Part shown: positions 29,248 to 39,294 of the stretch, one piece after another
Layout of the letters: every line of letters begins with the position of its first letter
Position numbering within the stretch: the first letter of the stretch is position 1
Assembly: GCF_964031165.1 (NCBI RefSeq)
Contig: NZ_OZ035011.1
Span: forward strand, 920,001-984,000
DNA: 64,000 bases
DNA from: Rickettsiella endosymbiont of Rhagonycha lignosa
Lineage (GTDB): Bacteria > Pseudomonadota > Gammaproteobacteria > Diplorickettsiales > Diplorickettsiaceae
Direction of reading: 5' to 3'
Position numbers and translations under genes: made by a program
The notes under the pieces: generated by a model
Told to the model about the DNA's origin: nothing
Databases searched by the model: none
What the model saw: the letters and a program-made list of their open reading frames with translations, nothing else

Positions 29248-30064
29248 TTGGCGTAACCTGATTGATTTTGACGGAAAATTAAGCCTACGGCATCAATGCC
29301 AATTACTCGGTAAAAATCGTTCAAGCCTCTATTACAAACCAATAGAGGTAGACATAGAAACACTGTTATTAATGCATTTAATCGATGAGGAATACACCAG
29401 GCACCCTTTTTATGGTTCACGACGAATGAGGGCTTACTTGCAAGAGTTGGGGCATATAGTCAATCGTAAACGTATTCAGGTTTGATATCGATTGATGGGT
29501 CTAGAGGCGCTTTACCCAAAGCCCCATTTAAGTCGAGCAGCCGCTGATTTTAAAAAGTATCCGTATTTGCTGCGTGGAGTTACCATTAATCATTGTAACC
29601 AGGTATGGAGCACAGACTTGACGTTTATACGTCTAAAACAGGGATTTGTGTATTTGATGGCGATTATTGACTGGTTTAGCCGGTATGTGTTGGACTGGCA
29701 GCTGAGTACAACGTTAGAGGCTGATTTTTGTATTGAGACGCTGTCAAGAACGCTAAAGAGGGGAAAATGCGAAATATTTAACACCGATCAGGGAGTGCAG
29801 TTTACAAGCCATGGATTTACAAAATTATTACTGGATAGTGATATAAAAATTAGCATGGATGGCAAAGGTCGAGCGTTGGATAATATTTTCGTTGAGCGAT
29901 TATGGCGCTCTGTAAAATATGAGGCGGTTTATCCAAGTCAGTGGGAAACTGTGCAGGAAGCACGACAAGGATTGTGCGAGTACTTTGAGTTTTATAATCG
30001 CGAGCGCTTACATCAATCGCTCAAATATAAAACCCCGTGGTCCGTATATCACGGTTATAATTAG
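29222..30064 (+). pseudogene. IS3-family transposase OrfB, interrupted
   Basis: The DDE transposase is recognisable: WSTDLTFIRL (first Asp), FNTDQGVQFTS (second Asp) and DNIFVERLWRSVKYE (Glu). The reading frame starts after the A9 run as GDWRNLIDFDGK and is broken by TGA at 29483-29485, where homologues read RLYRLMGL. It is also in the +1 rather than -1 frame relative to OrfA, consistent with loss of one A from the slippery run. Both lesions argue against activity. Confidence 0.85.
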
Positions 30065-30214
30065 GCATTGAAATTTGAGCAAATAAATGGAAATTATCCC
30101 TCTCTTTTCTTGATGTTTTTGGTCTAGACAATGGGGTCCACTATACAGTGTGTTAATGACTATTCTTTGTTATTTATTACGAATTTCTTTGTGGGCCATA
30201 TGAAAAAATAAGTA

Positions 30215-30388
30215 TTATATGTCTTCAGTACACAAACGTAGAAATTCCTCAAAGCTGAAATCTGTTCCTTCTCTTTCACAAGTCTCGAAAATTTTTTCTA
30301 GTTTTTTAGCCAGTTTATCGATCTCAACAGGCCGCTCTTTGAGAAGAGCATCTGCTTGCTTTTCTAGAGATTGTAGATAATTCTTCAT
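30215..30388 (-). CDS. 57-aa helical protein, family fragment or small gene
   Basis: It encodes MKNYLQSLEKQADALLKERP and ends FEEFLRLCTEDI. This aligns with residues 48-115 of the protein at 27688 (YIKDQADNLYEKWPKEVEKL ... YLEDFLRLC). The ATG has AAGGA about ten bases upstream, so it may be translated on its own. It may instead be what remains of a longer paralogue. Its orientation is opposite to the flanking genes. Confidence 0.6.
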   Translation of the reverse strand: MKNYLQSLEKQADALLKERPVEIDKLAKKLEKIFETCEREGTDFSFEEFLRLCTEDI

Positions 30389-30567
30389 GATATTTTTTCC
30401 TTGGAAAGTGGCTTAGTCGCAGATTGAAGTTTAATCATGTTTAGGTTACACAATTCTCTACGCAAGTGACATTTGCATATAAGCCTACTTTTAAAAACTA
30501 TTATGTACGAAACACAACAGAAGGTATTTTTTATTAAGGCTAATAATTCTCACCTCATTTAATGGAT

Positions 30568-30606
30568 TATGATGTAATTTTTAAGCTTAATAAAAAGCTT
30601 TATAAT
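30568..30606 (+). promoter_or_regulatory. Family promoter-like block
   Basis: TTATGATGTAATTT, then TAAAAAGCTTTATAAT with the -10-like TATAAT at 30601-30606, 76 bases before the ATG of the 751-residue gene. No clear -35 is visible. The upstream ATGTAATTT word is conserved in all copies and may bind a regulator. Confidence 0.6.
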
Positions 30607-30681
30607 AGTTTTGTGATTCAATAAATGAGCTTATTTAGTTTTAACTAAAAAGTATGTCTACTATATTCAAGAGATAGTCTA

Positions 30682-32937
30682 ATGTCTGATGCAAAAAATG
30701 AAATTGGTTTTACAGTTTACATGCCTGTAAAAAAAGCAAAAGAGCTTACCTTATATAAAAATTCAAAGTCCTATTATGATTTTTCTTCCACAAGCTACCT
30801 TCATATTTGTCTCAAAGCAGATGACTACATAAGTGTTCGGTCGAATACTAATACAGATAATATTAATATAACCGTGCAGAACGACAATAATTTCAGTATC
30901 GATGTGATTAAGAAAACTGAGAAAGAAGAATCAGTCACTTATGGAATAGGTACTTCTTCATTTGTAAGACAAGTGGATGAGAAAAATCACCTAGAGGCTA
31001 ATAGCAAAAAAGATATAACACTGAGACAATCGGATAAGATTTCTGTGTTAAAAGCAGAAATTAAAACAAATGAAACAGAAAAAAAATCAGCACCGGAAAA
31101 TCTATCCACACAAAAAACAGACATAAAACCATCGAAACATGAAGTAGAAATAAAAGCAATAGGGCTGCCATATGGTCAAGTAGGGTACCTACCAATAATA
31201 CCAAAGATTCTTTTTAGAATTTCAGCAGATACAGGAACCAACTTGAAGGTAGCGGTTTTAAAGAGTGAGGTTGATGGCAAGCTTCTTTACCAAATTGCTA
31301 ACATTAAATTTAAAAACGCCGATAGTGCAAAATTTTCTTCTAATGAAAATAAGAATACTTTTGAAACTGATGGTACTGTAAAAATTGAGTCAATATCGGA
31401 TGATAATTATTTTCGTATTGAATCTGGAGGCAATGTAAAAATAAAAAACCTAAATGCTTTTCCTATAAAAATAACAATAAAAACTGATTCTAACTTTAGT
31501 GTTCTTTATCTTGATTCTGAAAAAACAACCCAGCTTGCTTTATCAACTAAAGTGTCTAAGGTTTTTGTAACAAAAAAACAACAGCTACCTGAATTTGAAA
31601 ATACCACTGAAAAAGCAAGATTTACACTTGATGTGTATGGCGAGCAAGGAGTCAAATTGCTTAAAAACGGAAATTCTTATTTTTCTTTTACAAAAAAAGG
31701 TCTCTCAGGGGTTCAAATTCACCTCAAAGATAATGACACGATAGATATTGGTCCCGACGAAGATTTTGCTGTAGACCCCGATCTTAAAGTTGCAACCCAA
31801 TACACGATTGCAAGTGCAGAAATACGACGTAAAAAAAGAAGATTAATCCTAAGAAATACCAATGATTTTTTCATAATCGTAATAGCAGAAAAAGATAATA
31901 AAACTTATATCATTTCAAGTTTTTCGCAATCCTTTATTTTTTTTGGAAAGGATGCCTGTAAACTTTATATGCTGAAAGGACAACAAGCACTGACTAATCG
32001 GCTCCCAGCAAGTCAACCGAATGAAATTGTTATTTATCTTTCCTGCCTCACCACAAGACTTCCACCTAAGAGCACGGTTACTTTTCATTTTAAAGAAGCT
32101 GAATCAGATTCACATGCAGAAATACCATTTAAATTAAATTTAAAAAACAAATCAGAGTTTCTTGTTTCTATCGACAATGAAGATTCCAAAGACAACCAAG
32201 AAGTTGAGTTAACTTTGATCGTGGCATCGGATCCTGCCAATCAGAACATCCTTTTTAAAGTAAATGATGAAAGTAATACGGTCATCAAACCCGGTGGAAT
32301 TAGTTATATATCGATCAAATTGTTAACTAATACAAAGAAAAAATGCCAAGTACTAAATAGATTAATACAAACAATACAAATACATGAAACAACTGACTTT
32401 AGGATTCCATTTAAAGTTATTCCCTATATTAGAATGAGTACATCCATGCAGGTAGATCTACTCAATACTTCTATTTTTGATATACAAGCTGAATTGCAGA
32501 AAGAAAGGAAAAGAAAAGGTGAAGTTGGCGATTGCGATGTTCTGACTAAGATGTTGTATTCAACCTTTTTCCCCTTCAACGACAAAAGTAAGGTATCGGC
32601 ATGGGCGTTTGCTATTTTATTTTCTAACGAACGAGGAATTGATAAGGTCCTTATTACAGCCATGGCATTAACTAAAAAATTCGGAGCATTGGGAAAGTAT
32701 TTAGTTGTTGAAAAACTATTAACTGAATTTTTAAGCACAGTAAAGAGCTCAGATTATTATAGATCTAACGTTACCGACCTGATGAAAAAGGACTTTTGTA
32801 CTTTTCTGTTTGAACTCAATATCAGTCAGAATGGATTTATTGTTTGTATGTATCGGCCTGCAAAAACAGCGACCTTGTGGGAAGAACCTTGGAGATGGTT
32901 CAGCGAGCTCCCAACTAAAATAAATGCAGGTGTTTAA
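30682..32937 (+). CDS. Large modular beta-repeat protein with MYRP C-terminal domain
   Basis: Not a recognised family. Three beta-rich modules can be seen at about residues 8-128, 165-300 and 310-435. Each has a KN(G)xxYF element, a DDYIS or DNDTIDIG element, an NxNxF element and a closing FVTKK or LYMLK strand. Residues 440-751 form a domain shared with the protein at 42621: ASDPANQNIL, IKPGGISYI, NRLIQTIQ, RIPFKVIPYIRM, FLFELNISQNGFIVCMYRPA. No signal peptide or membrane helix is seen. The two proteins are paralogues over their full shared length. Function is unknown; secretion by a specialised system is possible. Confidence 0.8.
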   Translation: MSDAKNEIGFTVYMPVKKAKELTLYKNSKSYYDFSSTSYLHICLKADDYISVRSNTNTDNINITVQNDNNFSIDVIKKTEKEESVTYGIGTSSFVRQVDEKNHLEANSKKDITLRQSDKISVLKAEIKTNETEKKSAPENLSTQKTDIKPSKHEVEIKAIGLPYGQVGYLPIIPKILFRISADTGTNLKVAVLKSEVDGKLLYQIANIKFKNADSAKFSSNENKNTFETDGTVKIESISDDNYFRIESGGNVKIKNLNAFPIKITIKTDSNFSVLYLDSEKTTQLALSTKVSKVFVTKKQQLPEFENTTEKARFTLDVYGEQGVKLLKNGNSYFSFTKKGLSGVQIHLKDNDTIDIGPDEDFAVDPDLKVATQYTIASAEIRRKKRRLILRNTNDFFIIVIAEKDNKTYIISSFSQSFIFFGKDACKLYMLKGQQALTNRLPASQPNEIVIYLSCLTTRLPPKSTVTFHFKEAESDSHAEIPFKLNLKNKSEFLVSIDNEDSKDNQEVELTLIVASDPANQNILFKVNDESNTVIKPGGISYISIKLLTNTKKKCQVLNRLIQTIQIHETTDFRIPFKVIPYIRMSTSMQVDLLNTSIFDIQAELQKERKRKGEVGDCDVLTKMLYSTFFPFNDKSKVSAWAFAILFSNERGIDKVLITAMALTKKFGALGKYLVVEKLLTEFLSTVKSSDYYRSNVTDLMKKDFCTFLFELNISQNGFIVCMYRPAKTATLWEEPWRWFSELPTKINAGV

Positions 32938-33125
32938 ATCGTGATTGATAAGCTGTTTCATTTTTTTCTCCACTGCGAGGAAATTTTGTAAGTAGTCGCT
33001 TTCAAGATTTTATACTCTTGTAAAATTTACTAAAAAAATTAATGGGTATTACTACAGCTTCTGCGCCATAAAAAATATTTCAACAAATGTATGTTAAGAA
33101 GGATCATACCTACCCTAATTCCTAA

Positions 33126-35267
33126 TTGGAGTATTTTATGCAAGAAAACAACCCGTTTAAAACTAATTATTATGCAAGTAATACCTATGCCAATAGTCGC
33201 TTTGTCATAGAAAACAACGATCTAAAAATCAACGGTATCGGTTGGGAAAAAATTAGTGCGCTGCCGAATAATGATAACTCTATAAAAGAAAAGCTTGCTA
33301 ATCATGAACAAGAAAAGGCTACAAAGTTTATAGCTAATTTAGCAGATGGCACGCATCATAAATTATCTTATGAAGATCGTTTAAAAAATGCCAATATAGA
33401 GATAGGACAACTTGAAAAAAATAATAAATTACAGTATCAAAAAATAGTAAATCAAACGGATGATTGGCTAATAATGCTTGAAAAGTGGGTCGTCGAAAAT
33501 CGAGCCATTAAACAAGAAGCTAATGAATATGCTCCTGAGCTTACCGAGCTAGAAAGAATAAATGAATCACTCATAAATAAACGCGAAAATCCCTTATGGT
33601 ATGACAGTATAATAGATCAAGGATTTTATTTATTTAGTGAATGGGTTTGTGAATTTATAAAATCATCACCAAATGACCCTTACTATCAGTATATAAACAA
33701 CGCTTACCGTAGTGATTTAGATTACTATCATGGTATCGATTCTTACTATGGTCATGAAGAATCTATACAAAATGGGATGGACGCTAATAAGAAAAAGGAA
33801 ATAGCACTGAAGAAAAACATTCAAATACAATGGATACGACTCTCAAGCAATAACCCCAAAAAATATCACGAATTAACAACAAAAATGAGTCATATTAAAA
33901 ATGTTCAAATAAAACTTGAACAACTTAAAAAAGAAAATCTTGCAGAATATAAAAAATTAATAGAAAGAACTCGTAATTTTATAGACAATAAAATTTCAGC
34001 ACTTAATAAAAAATTAGAAAATGAGAAAATTGCAACCGAAGCAGATATAAAAAAATACTCAGAAGCAAGAAAACTAGACGAAAAAAAGTCGTGGATGAAA
34101 GAAAAATTAGCTGAAGAAAAAGCAAAATTAGAAAATGCTATTGAATTTATGACAGAATCATCTGAGTATTATGGTCGGGAGAAGGAAAAGCCTTTTTATG
34201 CAAGACGTGAAAATGCTGAAAAAAAACTAACCGCGCTTAAAATAGAAAATAAAAAAAAATATGATGAAATACTGCACCAAGCAAGTTCCTGGAAACAACA
34301 ATGAACCCTCGAACAAACAACGAAAGTCCGTGAAGAAAAATTAGCTCAATTGCCTGCTGAATTTATGGCGGACTCGCCTGATTATTTTGGCGGCACTGTT
34401 AATTCTGAAAATTATAATAGTAGACTTGCAAAAGCTAACAACAAACTGACTGCCCTTAAAAAAGATTCCGATCAAAAACCGTATGAAAAAATGATCAAAA
34501 AAATGTATGTCTGGATTGCGCTCGAAGAAGAAAAAGCGATTCAATTTATGCTAGCAACAAATGATCAGAAATACCGCTTATTCAGCCCTGAAGAAGCAAG
34601 AAAAAAACGTGATAAATTTAATGATTCAACTGAATACCATGCATCTAACTATGAAGCGGCAAAAAACAAGCTTGCTGAATATTTCCAAACCGATCTCGCT
34701 ACATACCAAGAAATTCTAAATCGAGGTCGTAGTGCCGCTAACACTCCCTATGCTTTAGAAGCTATCGAAAGAGCCACGCCTGTTCAAGCACCATCCCAGC
34801 CTACCGGTAAATTCCGTGATAATGGAGAATTTATTGCCTTAAGCATCATGTCTTGCCTAGGTCCCTTTTCAAATAAAATGCATGAAGCTTTTGAAAATGC
34901 GGGAGATACTATCAGCGGAAAGTTTATAGCGGCAAAACAAAAGTTAGAATTTTACTATGAAGTAACGTGTGTTCCCTATCAACCAGATGCTAGGGATATA
35001 ACCGCCTTTGTATCGGAGATACATAATACTTTTAGTGTTTCTTATAACCCTAAAACTAACGCTTCCAAACCAGCAGATATTATTCATTGTGTGAATACTA
35101 GCTACGTAACTCACTCAAAACATACCGGCCTAGCCTATCAGAAAAAAGGGACTTGTCGAATTAAGGCTAGATATGATAAGAAAAATTTAAAGGTTATAGA
35201 ACAAGACAGTCGACAATATGATGAAGGAAAAGAAATGATGCCCGTACGCTATCGAAAAGGCGCCTAA
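33126..35267 (+). pseudogene. Helical EFMA-repeat protein split by an in-frame TGA
   Basis: One reading frame of 713 codons is interrupted only by TGA at 34302-34304, between SSWKQQ and TLEQTTKVREEK. It is paralogous to the intact 814-residue protein at 57670: both carry helical units of the form A-(I)-EFMAxSxxYYG ... LxxYxxxNxxKYxxIxxxAxxW, and both end in MxPVRYRKGA. The upstream part would make 392 residues and the downstream part up to 305. A nonsense mutation is the simplest explanation. Two separate polypeptides or TGA read-through are less likely, since TGA ends other genes here and no Shine-Dalgarno precedes the second part. Confidence 0.75.
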
Positions 35268-35305
35268 ACTGCACTGGCTTTTACTAAATCGAGCCTCTAA
35301 ACTCG

Positions 35306-38179
35306 CTAGCGGTGAAAACCAAAAATATCGTAGCCCACGTTTGTGTTGCTGGTGCTGGTATTTGTGTTTGTTCTAGTCTTAACTACCATCATATTTTCAT
35401 TTTTTTGAAACAAAATTCCTTTCATCTCACTTTGCGGTAAGATCCTAGGGTTATAGACAGATCTTCCGTACAATGTAAATTGCAATGTTATTTCAAAAGC
35501 ATTCTGATTCACTACATCAATGCGAGTATCCTGCACAGCCATTAAATAGTCCTCATTTATTTTCAAAGTGGGAGTAGCCGCATCATCCTTCCGCAAGTCA
35601 TATTCAAATTTGCGATTTTTATATACGGATACCTCTCCTTGATTTACTTTTATATATAATCTAGCAAGTTGACTGGTTTTATCCTGCCCAGCGCCACTAC
35701 CTGTGTTAATAGGAAGAGAGCGTGTCACAAAGGATTTCTTAATATCCCATAGGCATAAAGCAAATACATCGTACTTAACAAATAAATCACTTATCTCACC
35801 ATCACTAAGCAGTGCCGATGTGATCTTATAGTCTACAAGGATATCACCAAGCGCTACTTCTACATATTTATCTACTCCTTCAACAGGTTTTTTAGGAAAA
35901 ACCTTGACACTCTGTAACATTGTCACTTTTCCGCCGCTGGGCATGGAGTCCAGCATAATAGAATAAAAATTACGAAAAGCTCTCTCATCGTCTACGGCAT
36001 TAGCATGCAAAAGATCATTGGAATCATACATATCATCCCAAAGATTTGAATCCCCATAACAATAAGGAGGATAAGGAAGTGCTATTTTAGAAATGCGATT
36101 AACCGAAGAATCATTAGTCTTAGCCTCCTTTCTCCTCTCTCCTGCATATTCTATTATCTTTTTAAATTCCAATCTGGAAGTTTGGAATAGACTAACCTCG
36201 TAGCATTCTATATAAAATTTATAGTTAGATTGCCACTTTACTAAATTAAGTACACTTATTTTTTGATATAAAATTTTTGTCAAACGAAAGGGATAGGATT
36301 CAGGTTTCGGAATGAAAATAGGTATATCAATTATTAGAAATTTACCTTGAAGGTCTTTTTCTTTTATAAAGTCCTTTATATTATCATTGGTACCTTTGGG
36401 TACCTCTAAATTAGTTTCCTGAGCCTTCAACAGCTCATCTTTTGAGAAAAAGTATTGCATGAAGGAACCCGTATTAGCATCAATCATAGCTACTTTCTCA
36501 TTAGTGGATCCCTGTGTATTGCTAGATTCAACGACTAACAATAATGGTATCCAAATGTGAGGAGAAATAGCGTCACTAATATCCGTTTCTCCTTCTTCAG
36601 GAGGAGACAGTTTAAAAGACCAGATAAACGCAAAAATACTATCCTCTGTGCCTTCAAAGTCTATTGGCTTATCAGCCTCCTTAATTTTAGTCGTGGTTAC
36701 CCCTTTGGAAGATTTATGAGTCAACTGTAATGTGGCATCCGTTCCTAATGTCATATGCTCGGGTAACCCGGAACTTAGCACATACACTTTAAACTTAATC
36801 TTCGAACTCTTCTTAGAAGCTGTTATTCTCTCTACTGTTTTATCAATATGAATACTGGTAGATATACGCCGCACTTTTTTATCGTAAACCAATTGTTGTG
36901 TTTTTAGCCAAGGTTTTTCTATTTTATGCATAGAAGCAATCGAAAATTTAGAAATATTCTCGTCTACTTTGGAAGTTTTTAATTGCAACTGTACATCAAA
37001 TATATTCTGATTCTCTACAGTCATGGAAGTATCCTTCGAAACTGTTAAAAAATCATCCTTTAGCTTACATGTAACACAAATAAACTCATCGCCCTGAAAT
37101 GTATACACTGCCTTGGGTGCGTTATTTAGATATACGGATATACCTTTTTCCAGTTTCATGAACAATCCAGGCTTCTTTGATACATAAAACTTCTCTGGTT
37201 TCATTGCTGGTATAGTTTTTTTCTCTCCAGCTTCGATAATATACTCAACAGATACAGTCTCTTTTGTGTGGAGAACTAGGGTGAAATCATTAGTGTTCTC
37301 CACAGCTATATTAATTTTATTAGTGTTCTCCGCATTAGTTTTCATTGTGTTCGTTGTAACGCTCAGATAGTCATTCCTTTTGAGAGCAACTCTATAGGAC
37401 ACATCCCTGGAGGTATTAGTGGCTTTAAACTCAAAATAAGATACGTCATTTTTATATAAACTTGTTCCTGAGGCAGCATAAACTAAAAAGCTAATTTCAG
37501 CTTTTGACACATAAAATTTGTCTGATTTAATCACCACTATAGCTTTTTTCTTTCCAGCCTCGATCTGACTAGAAAATGTAGCACCCACACGATTTTCGAG
37601 ATCGATGGCGAAATCATTGAAATTTTCTACTTCAATTTTTTTTGAGGTCGTTTTAATACTTAGGTAATCATTCTTTTGCAGATCGACTCTATAGGACACA
37701 GTACTAGGTTCAAATCTATAATCAAACTTACCATTGATATATAAGCTCGTTCCTGAGTCAGCGTAAACGAAAAAACTAATTTTAGTATGAGTGTTAGAAG
37801 AGGTTTCTTTATTTTCTTCAGTATTTTCTGTTTTTGATACAAAAATCTTTTCCGACATTATTGAGATAGATTTTTTACTTTTGGCCTTGATGTGCGAACC
37901 ATAGGTAGTTTCATCTTTAGTCATTTCCAGATCTATAGCAAAATCATTGAAATTTTCTACTTCAATTTTATTTGATTTCGTTGTAACACTCAGATAGTCA
38001 TTCTTTTGCAGATCGACTCTATAGGACACAGCACTAGGTTCAAATTTATAATCGAATTTACCATTTATATATAAGCTTGTTCCTGGGTCAGCGTAAACGA
38101 AAAAACTAATTGTAGTCTTAGTGTTAGAAGAAGATTCTGGATTGGTTTTATTAGTGCTGATATAGCTGGTCCCTGTCAT
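35306..38179 (-). CDS. 957-aa modular beta-repeat protein
   Basis: Family member with five copies of the beta module. Copies 1 and 2 (about residues 24-115 and 130-225) are nearly identical (SFFVYADxGTSLYINGKFDY; DLQKNDYLSV; IEVENFNDFAIDLE). Copies 3 and 4 cover 228-430 and are more diverged. A C-terminal copy covers about 840-930 (ARLYIKVNQGEVSVYKNRKF). Residues 440-830 are unique in this window and contain possible structured stretches (FIPKPESYPFRLTKILYQK; YPPYCYGDSNLWDDMYDSND). The extreme C-terminus TNTNVGYDIFGF resembles the TNT-YDPF tags of the next two genes. No signal peptide is seen. It is convergent with the split gene at 33126. A likely -10 (TATAAT) lies at 38247-38252, right beside repeat B. 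Function is unknown. Confidence 0.8.
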   Translation of the reverse strand: MTGTSYISTNKTNPESSSNTKTTISFFVYADPGTSLYINGKFDYKFEPSAVSYRVDLQKNDYLSVTTKSNKIEVENFNDFAIDLEMTKDETTYGSHIKAKSKKSISIMSEKIFVSKTENTEENKETSSNTHTKISFFVYADSGTSLYINGKFDYRFEPSTVSYRVDLQKNDYLSIKTTSKKIEVENFNDFAIDLENRVGATFSSQIEAGKKKAIVVIKSDKFYVSKAEISFLVYAASGTSLYKNDVSYFEFKATNTSRDVSYRVALKRNDYLSVTTNTMKTNAENTNKINIAVENTNDFTLVLHTKETVSVEYIIEAGEKKTIPAMKPEKFYVSKKPGLFMKLEKGISVYLNNAPKAVYTFQGDEFICVTCKLKDDFLTVSKDTSMTVENQNIFDVQLQLKTSKVDENISKFSIASMHKIEKPWLKTQQLVYDKKVRRISTSIHIDKTVERITASKKSSKIKFKVYVLSSGLPEHMTLGTDATLQLTHKSSKGVTTTKIKEADKPIDFEGTEDSIFAFIWSFKLSPPEEGETDISDAISPHIWIPLLLVVESSNTQGSTNEKVAMIDANTGSFMQYFFSKDELLKAQETNLEVPKGTNDNIKDFIKEKDLQGKFLIIDIPIFIPKPESYPFRLTKILYQKISVLNLVKWQSNYKFYIECYEVSLFQTSRLEFKKIIEYAGERRKEAKTNDSSVNRISKIALPYPPYCYGDSNLWDDMYDSNDLLHANAVDDERAFRNFYSIMLDSMPSGGKVTMLQSVKVFPKKPVEGVDKYVEVALGDILVDYKITSALLSDGEISDLFVKYDVFALCLWDIKKSFVTRSLPINTGSGAGQDKTSQLARLYIKVNQGEVSVYKNRKFEYDLRKDDAATPTLKINEDYLMAVQDTRIDVVNQNAFEITLQFTLYGRSVYNPRILPQSEMKGILFQKNENMMVVKTRTNTNTSTSNTNVGYDIFGFHR

Positions 38180-38554
38180 GATTTATCCTTGTTTATAATA
38201 TTTCAGATAAACATATTTTTTGTACCTGGATTTTTTCAAAAAAGTAATTATAAATATTCCTACGATGAGACATGGAGAGCACGAAGTGCGGTCGAAGAGC
38301 CCGCGATAGGCGTGCGTTGACGGGCGAAGCAGGAAACGCATCACGCCGTCAAGTCATGGTGGTAGCCACTGCATGCAGCCCAGAATGGGCCATTGCGTGG
38401 CGGACGCCGGACGAATCGGGGTCTAATATAAGTCGCGTGATGCGAACAAATTTTTGGGACACGATGGCCAAAATTTTTCGTGAGCATAGCGACTCGCTTG
38501 ATCAACTTGACCCTATTTTGTAAGGCGTCTGGGTATTTACTCAAGACTGATTGA
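38180..38554. other. Intergenic, mostly repeat B
   Basis: 375 bases between two minus-strand family genes. It holds a full copy of repeat B and, next to the 957-aa gene, a TATAAT and an AAAAAATCCAG-ACAAAAAATAT segment that is also found beside the remnant at 23.4 kb. Confidence 0.6.
38263..38502 (+). repeat. GC-rich 240-bp repeat B, copy
   Basis: Appears identical to 41024-41263 over all 240 bases and is related to 23510-23749. Its G+C content is much higher than its surroundings. The edge at 38263 lies ten bases from the -10-like box of the 957-aa gene, so the normal upstream promoter block has been displaced. The open frame across it (WDTMAKIFREHSDSL) is treated as part of the repeat, not as a gene. 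Confidence 0.85.
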
Positions 38555-39100
38555 TTATTCTTTAATAACTCTCAACTGTGCGGCTTCCGGAAACCAAATT
38601 CCTTTTCTCTCCCCACCCACTGAAATCGAAATATAGGTATGAATATTCGCGCGTCCATTTTTTCCTGGTTCTACAAATAGCAACTGTATTGCAAAATTAT
38701 TCTGATTGTATGCAGTTATGTTAGTACCTTTTGAAACCTTTAAATAGTCATCTTTTATTTTAAAATCGATACTAACAGAATCGGTACCACCAAATGTATG
38801 TTCAGGGCGGGATTCGTGATTTTTATAGGCGGATACTCCTTTATCTAGTGTTATGAGTAGCCTAGCAGTCTGAGCAGCTTCATCTCTCCGAGCACCTCTA
38901 CCACTGTTGGTATTAAGCCCAGTCTCACCACCATAATAGGCTCCTGAAGACCCTGAACTACTATTGGTATAAGTCCCACCACCAGAATAGCCTCCTGAAG
39001 AACTCCCTGAACTACTACTAGAAGAAGAGCTCCCTGTATTAGTTTTATTTCCTTTTTGATAGTTAAAAGGATCGTAAGTATCTCCCGTGTTAGTTCTCAT
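38555..39100 (-). CDS. Single-module family protein with YDPF tag and Ser/Gly linker
   Basis: The N-terminus MRTNTGDTYDPFNYQKG is followed by a Ser/Gly/Thr/Tyr-rich linker at residues 20-75 (a run of eight Ser, then YSGGGTYTN). One beta module follows at 78-180 (ARLLITLDKGVSAYKNHE; DDYLKVSKG; YNQNNFAIQLLF). The module is closest to the C-terminal one of the 957-aa protein encoded next. The tag is shared with the neighbouring 67-aa protein. No signal peptide is seen. Function is unknown. Confidence 0.78.
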   Translation of the reverse strand: MRTNTGDTYDPFNYQKGNKTNTGSSSSSSSSGSSSGGYSGGGTYTNSSSGSSGAYYGGETGLNTNSGRGARRDEAAQTARLLITLDKGVSAYKNHESRPEHTFGGTDSVSIDFKIKDDYLKVSKGTNITAYNQNNFAIQLLFVEPGKNGRANIHTYISISVGGERKGIWFPEAAQLRVIKE

Positions 39101-39294
39101 TATATTTCCTTAGTTAGATTTCAGAACTTTAACAACAAAACACATTTATACATCTATATATCGAATTATCTTCATGAAAGTTTGTATAAGTTCCTCAGCA
39201 TTAGTTAATATTTTTTCTGTCTATTGATACAAAAATTCCCAGTACATACTGTTTTTGAAGCTAAAAAAATTATTCATCTCGGTCTTATAAACTA

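Larger units (their letters stand above)
28891..30145 (+). mobile_element. IS3-family insertion sequence, degenerate
   Basis: The terminal inverted repeats TATAGTGGACCCCA (28891-28904) and TGGGGTCCACTATA (30132-30145) enclose an orfA/orfB pair typical of IS3 elements. Target-site duplications are unclear (flanks AAG and CAG). The transposase ORF B has an in-frame stop and an atypical frame relation to ORF A, so the copy is probably inactive. Confidence 0.88.
30146..30681. other. Intergenic with small ORF and promoter block
   Basis: This stretch lies between the IS and the 751-residue gene. It holds a 57-residue minus-strand ORF (30215-30388) and the family promoter-like block (30568-30606). 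The rest is AT-rich and featureless. Confidence 0.5.

Noticed and set aside
34302-34304. TGA as selenocysteine or reassigned tryptophan codon
   Set aside because: Other genes in the window end in TGA, the paralogue has no Cys or Trp requirement visible at this place, and no recoding hairpin was seen.
38272-38523. Open frame of 83 codons inside repeat B (also at 41033)
   Set aside because: The frame coincides with the repeat, the diverged copy at 23510 does not keep it fully, and there is no ribosome binding site. Treated as repeat sequence.
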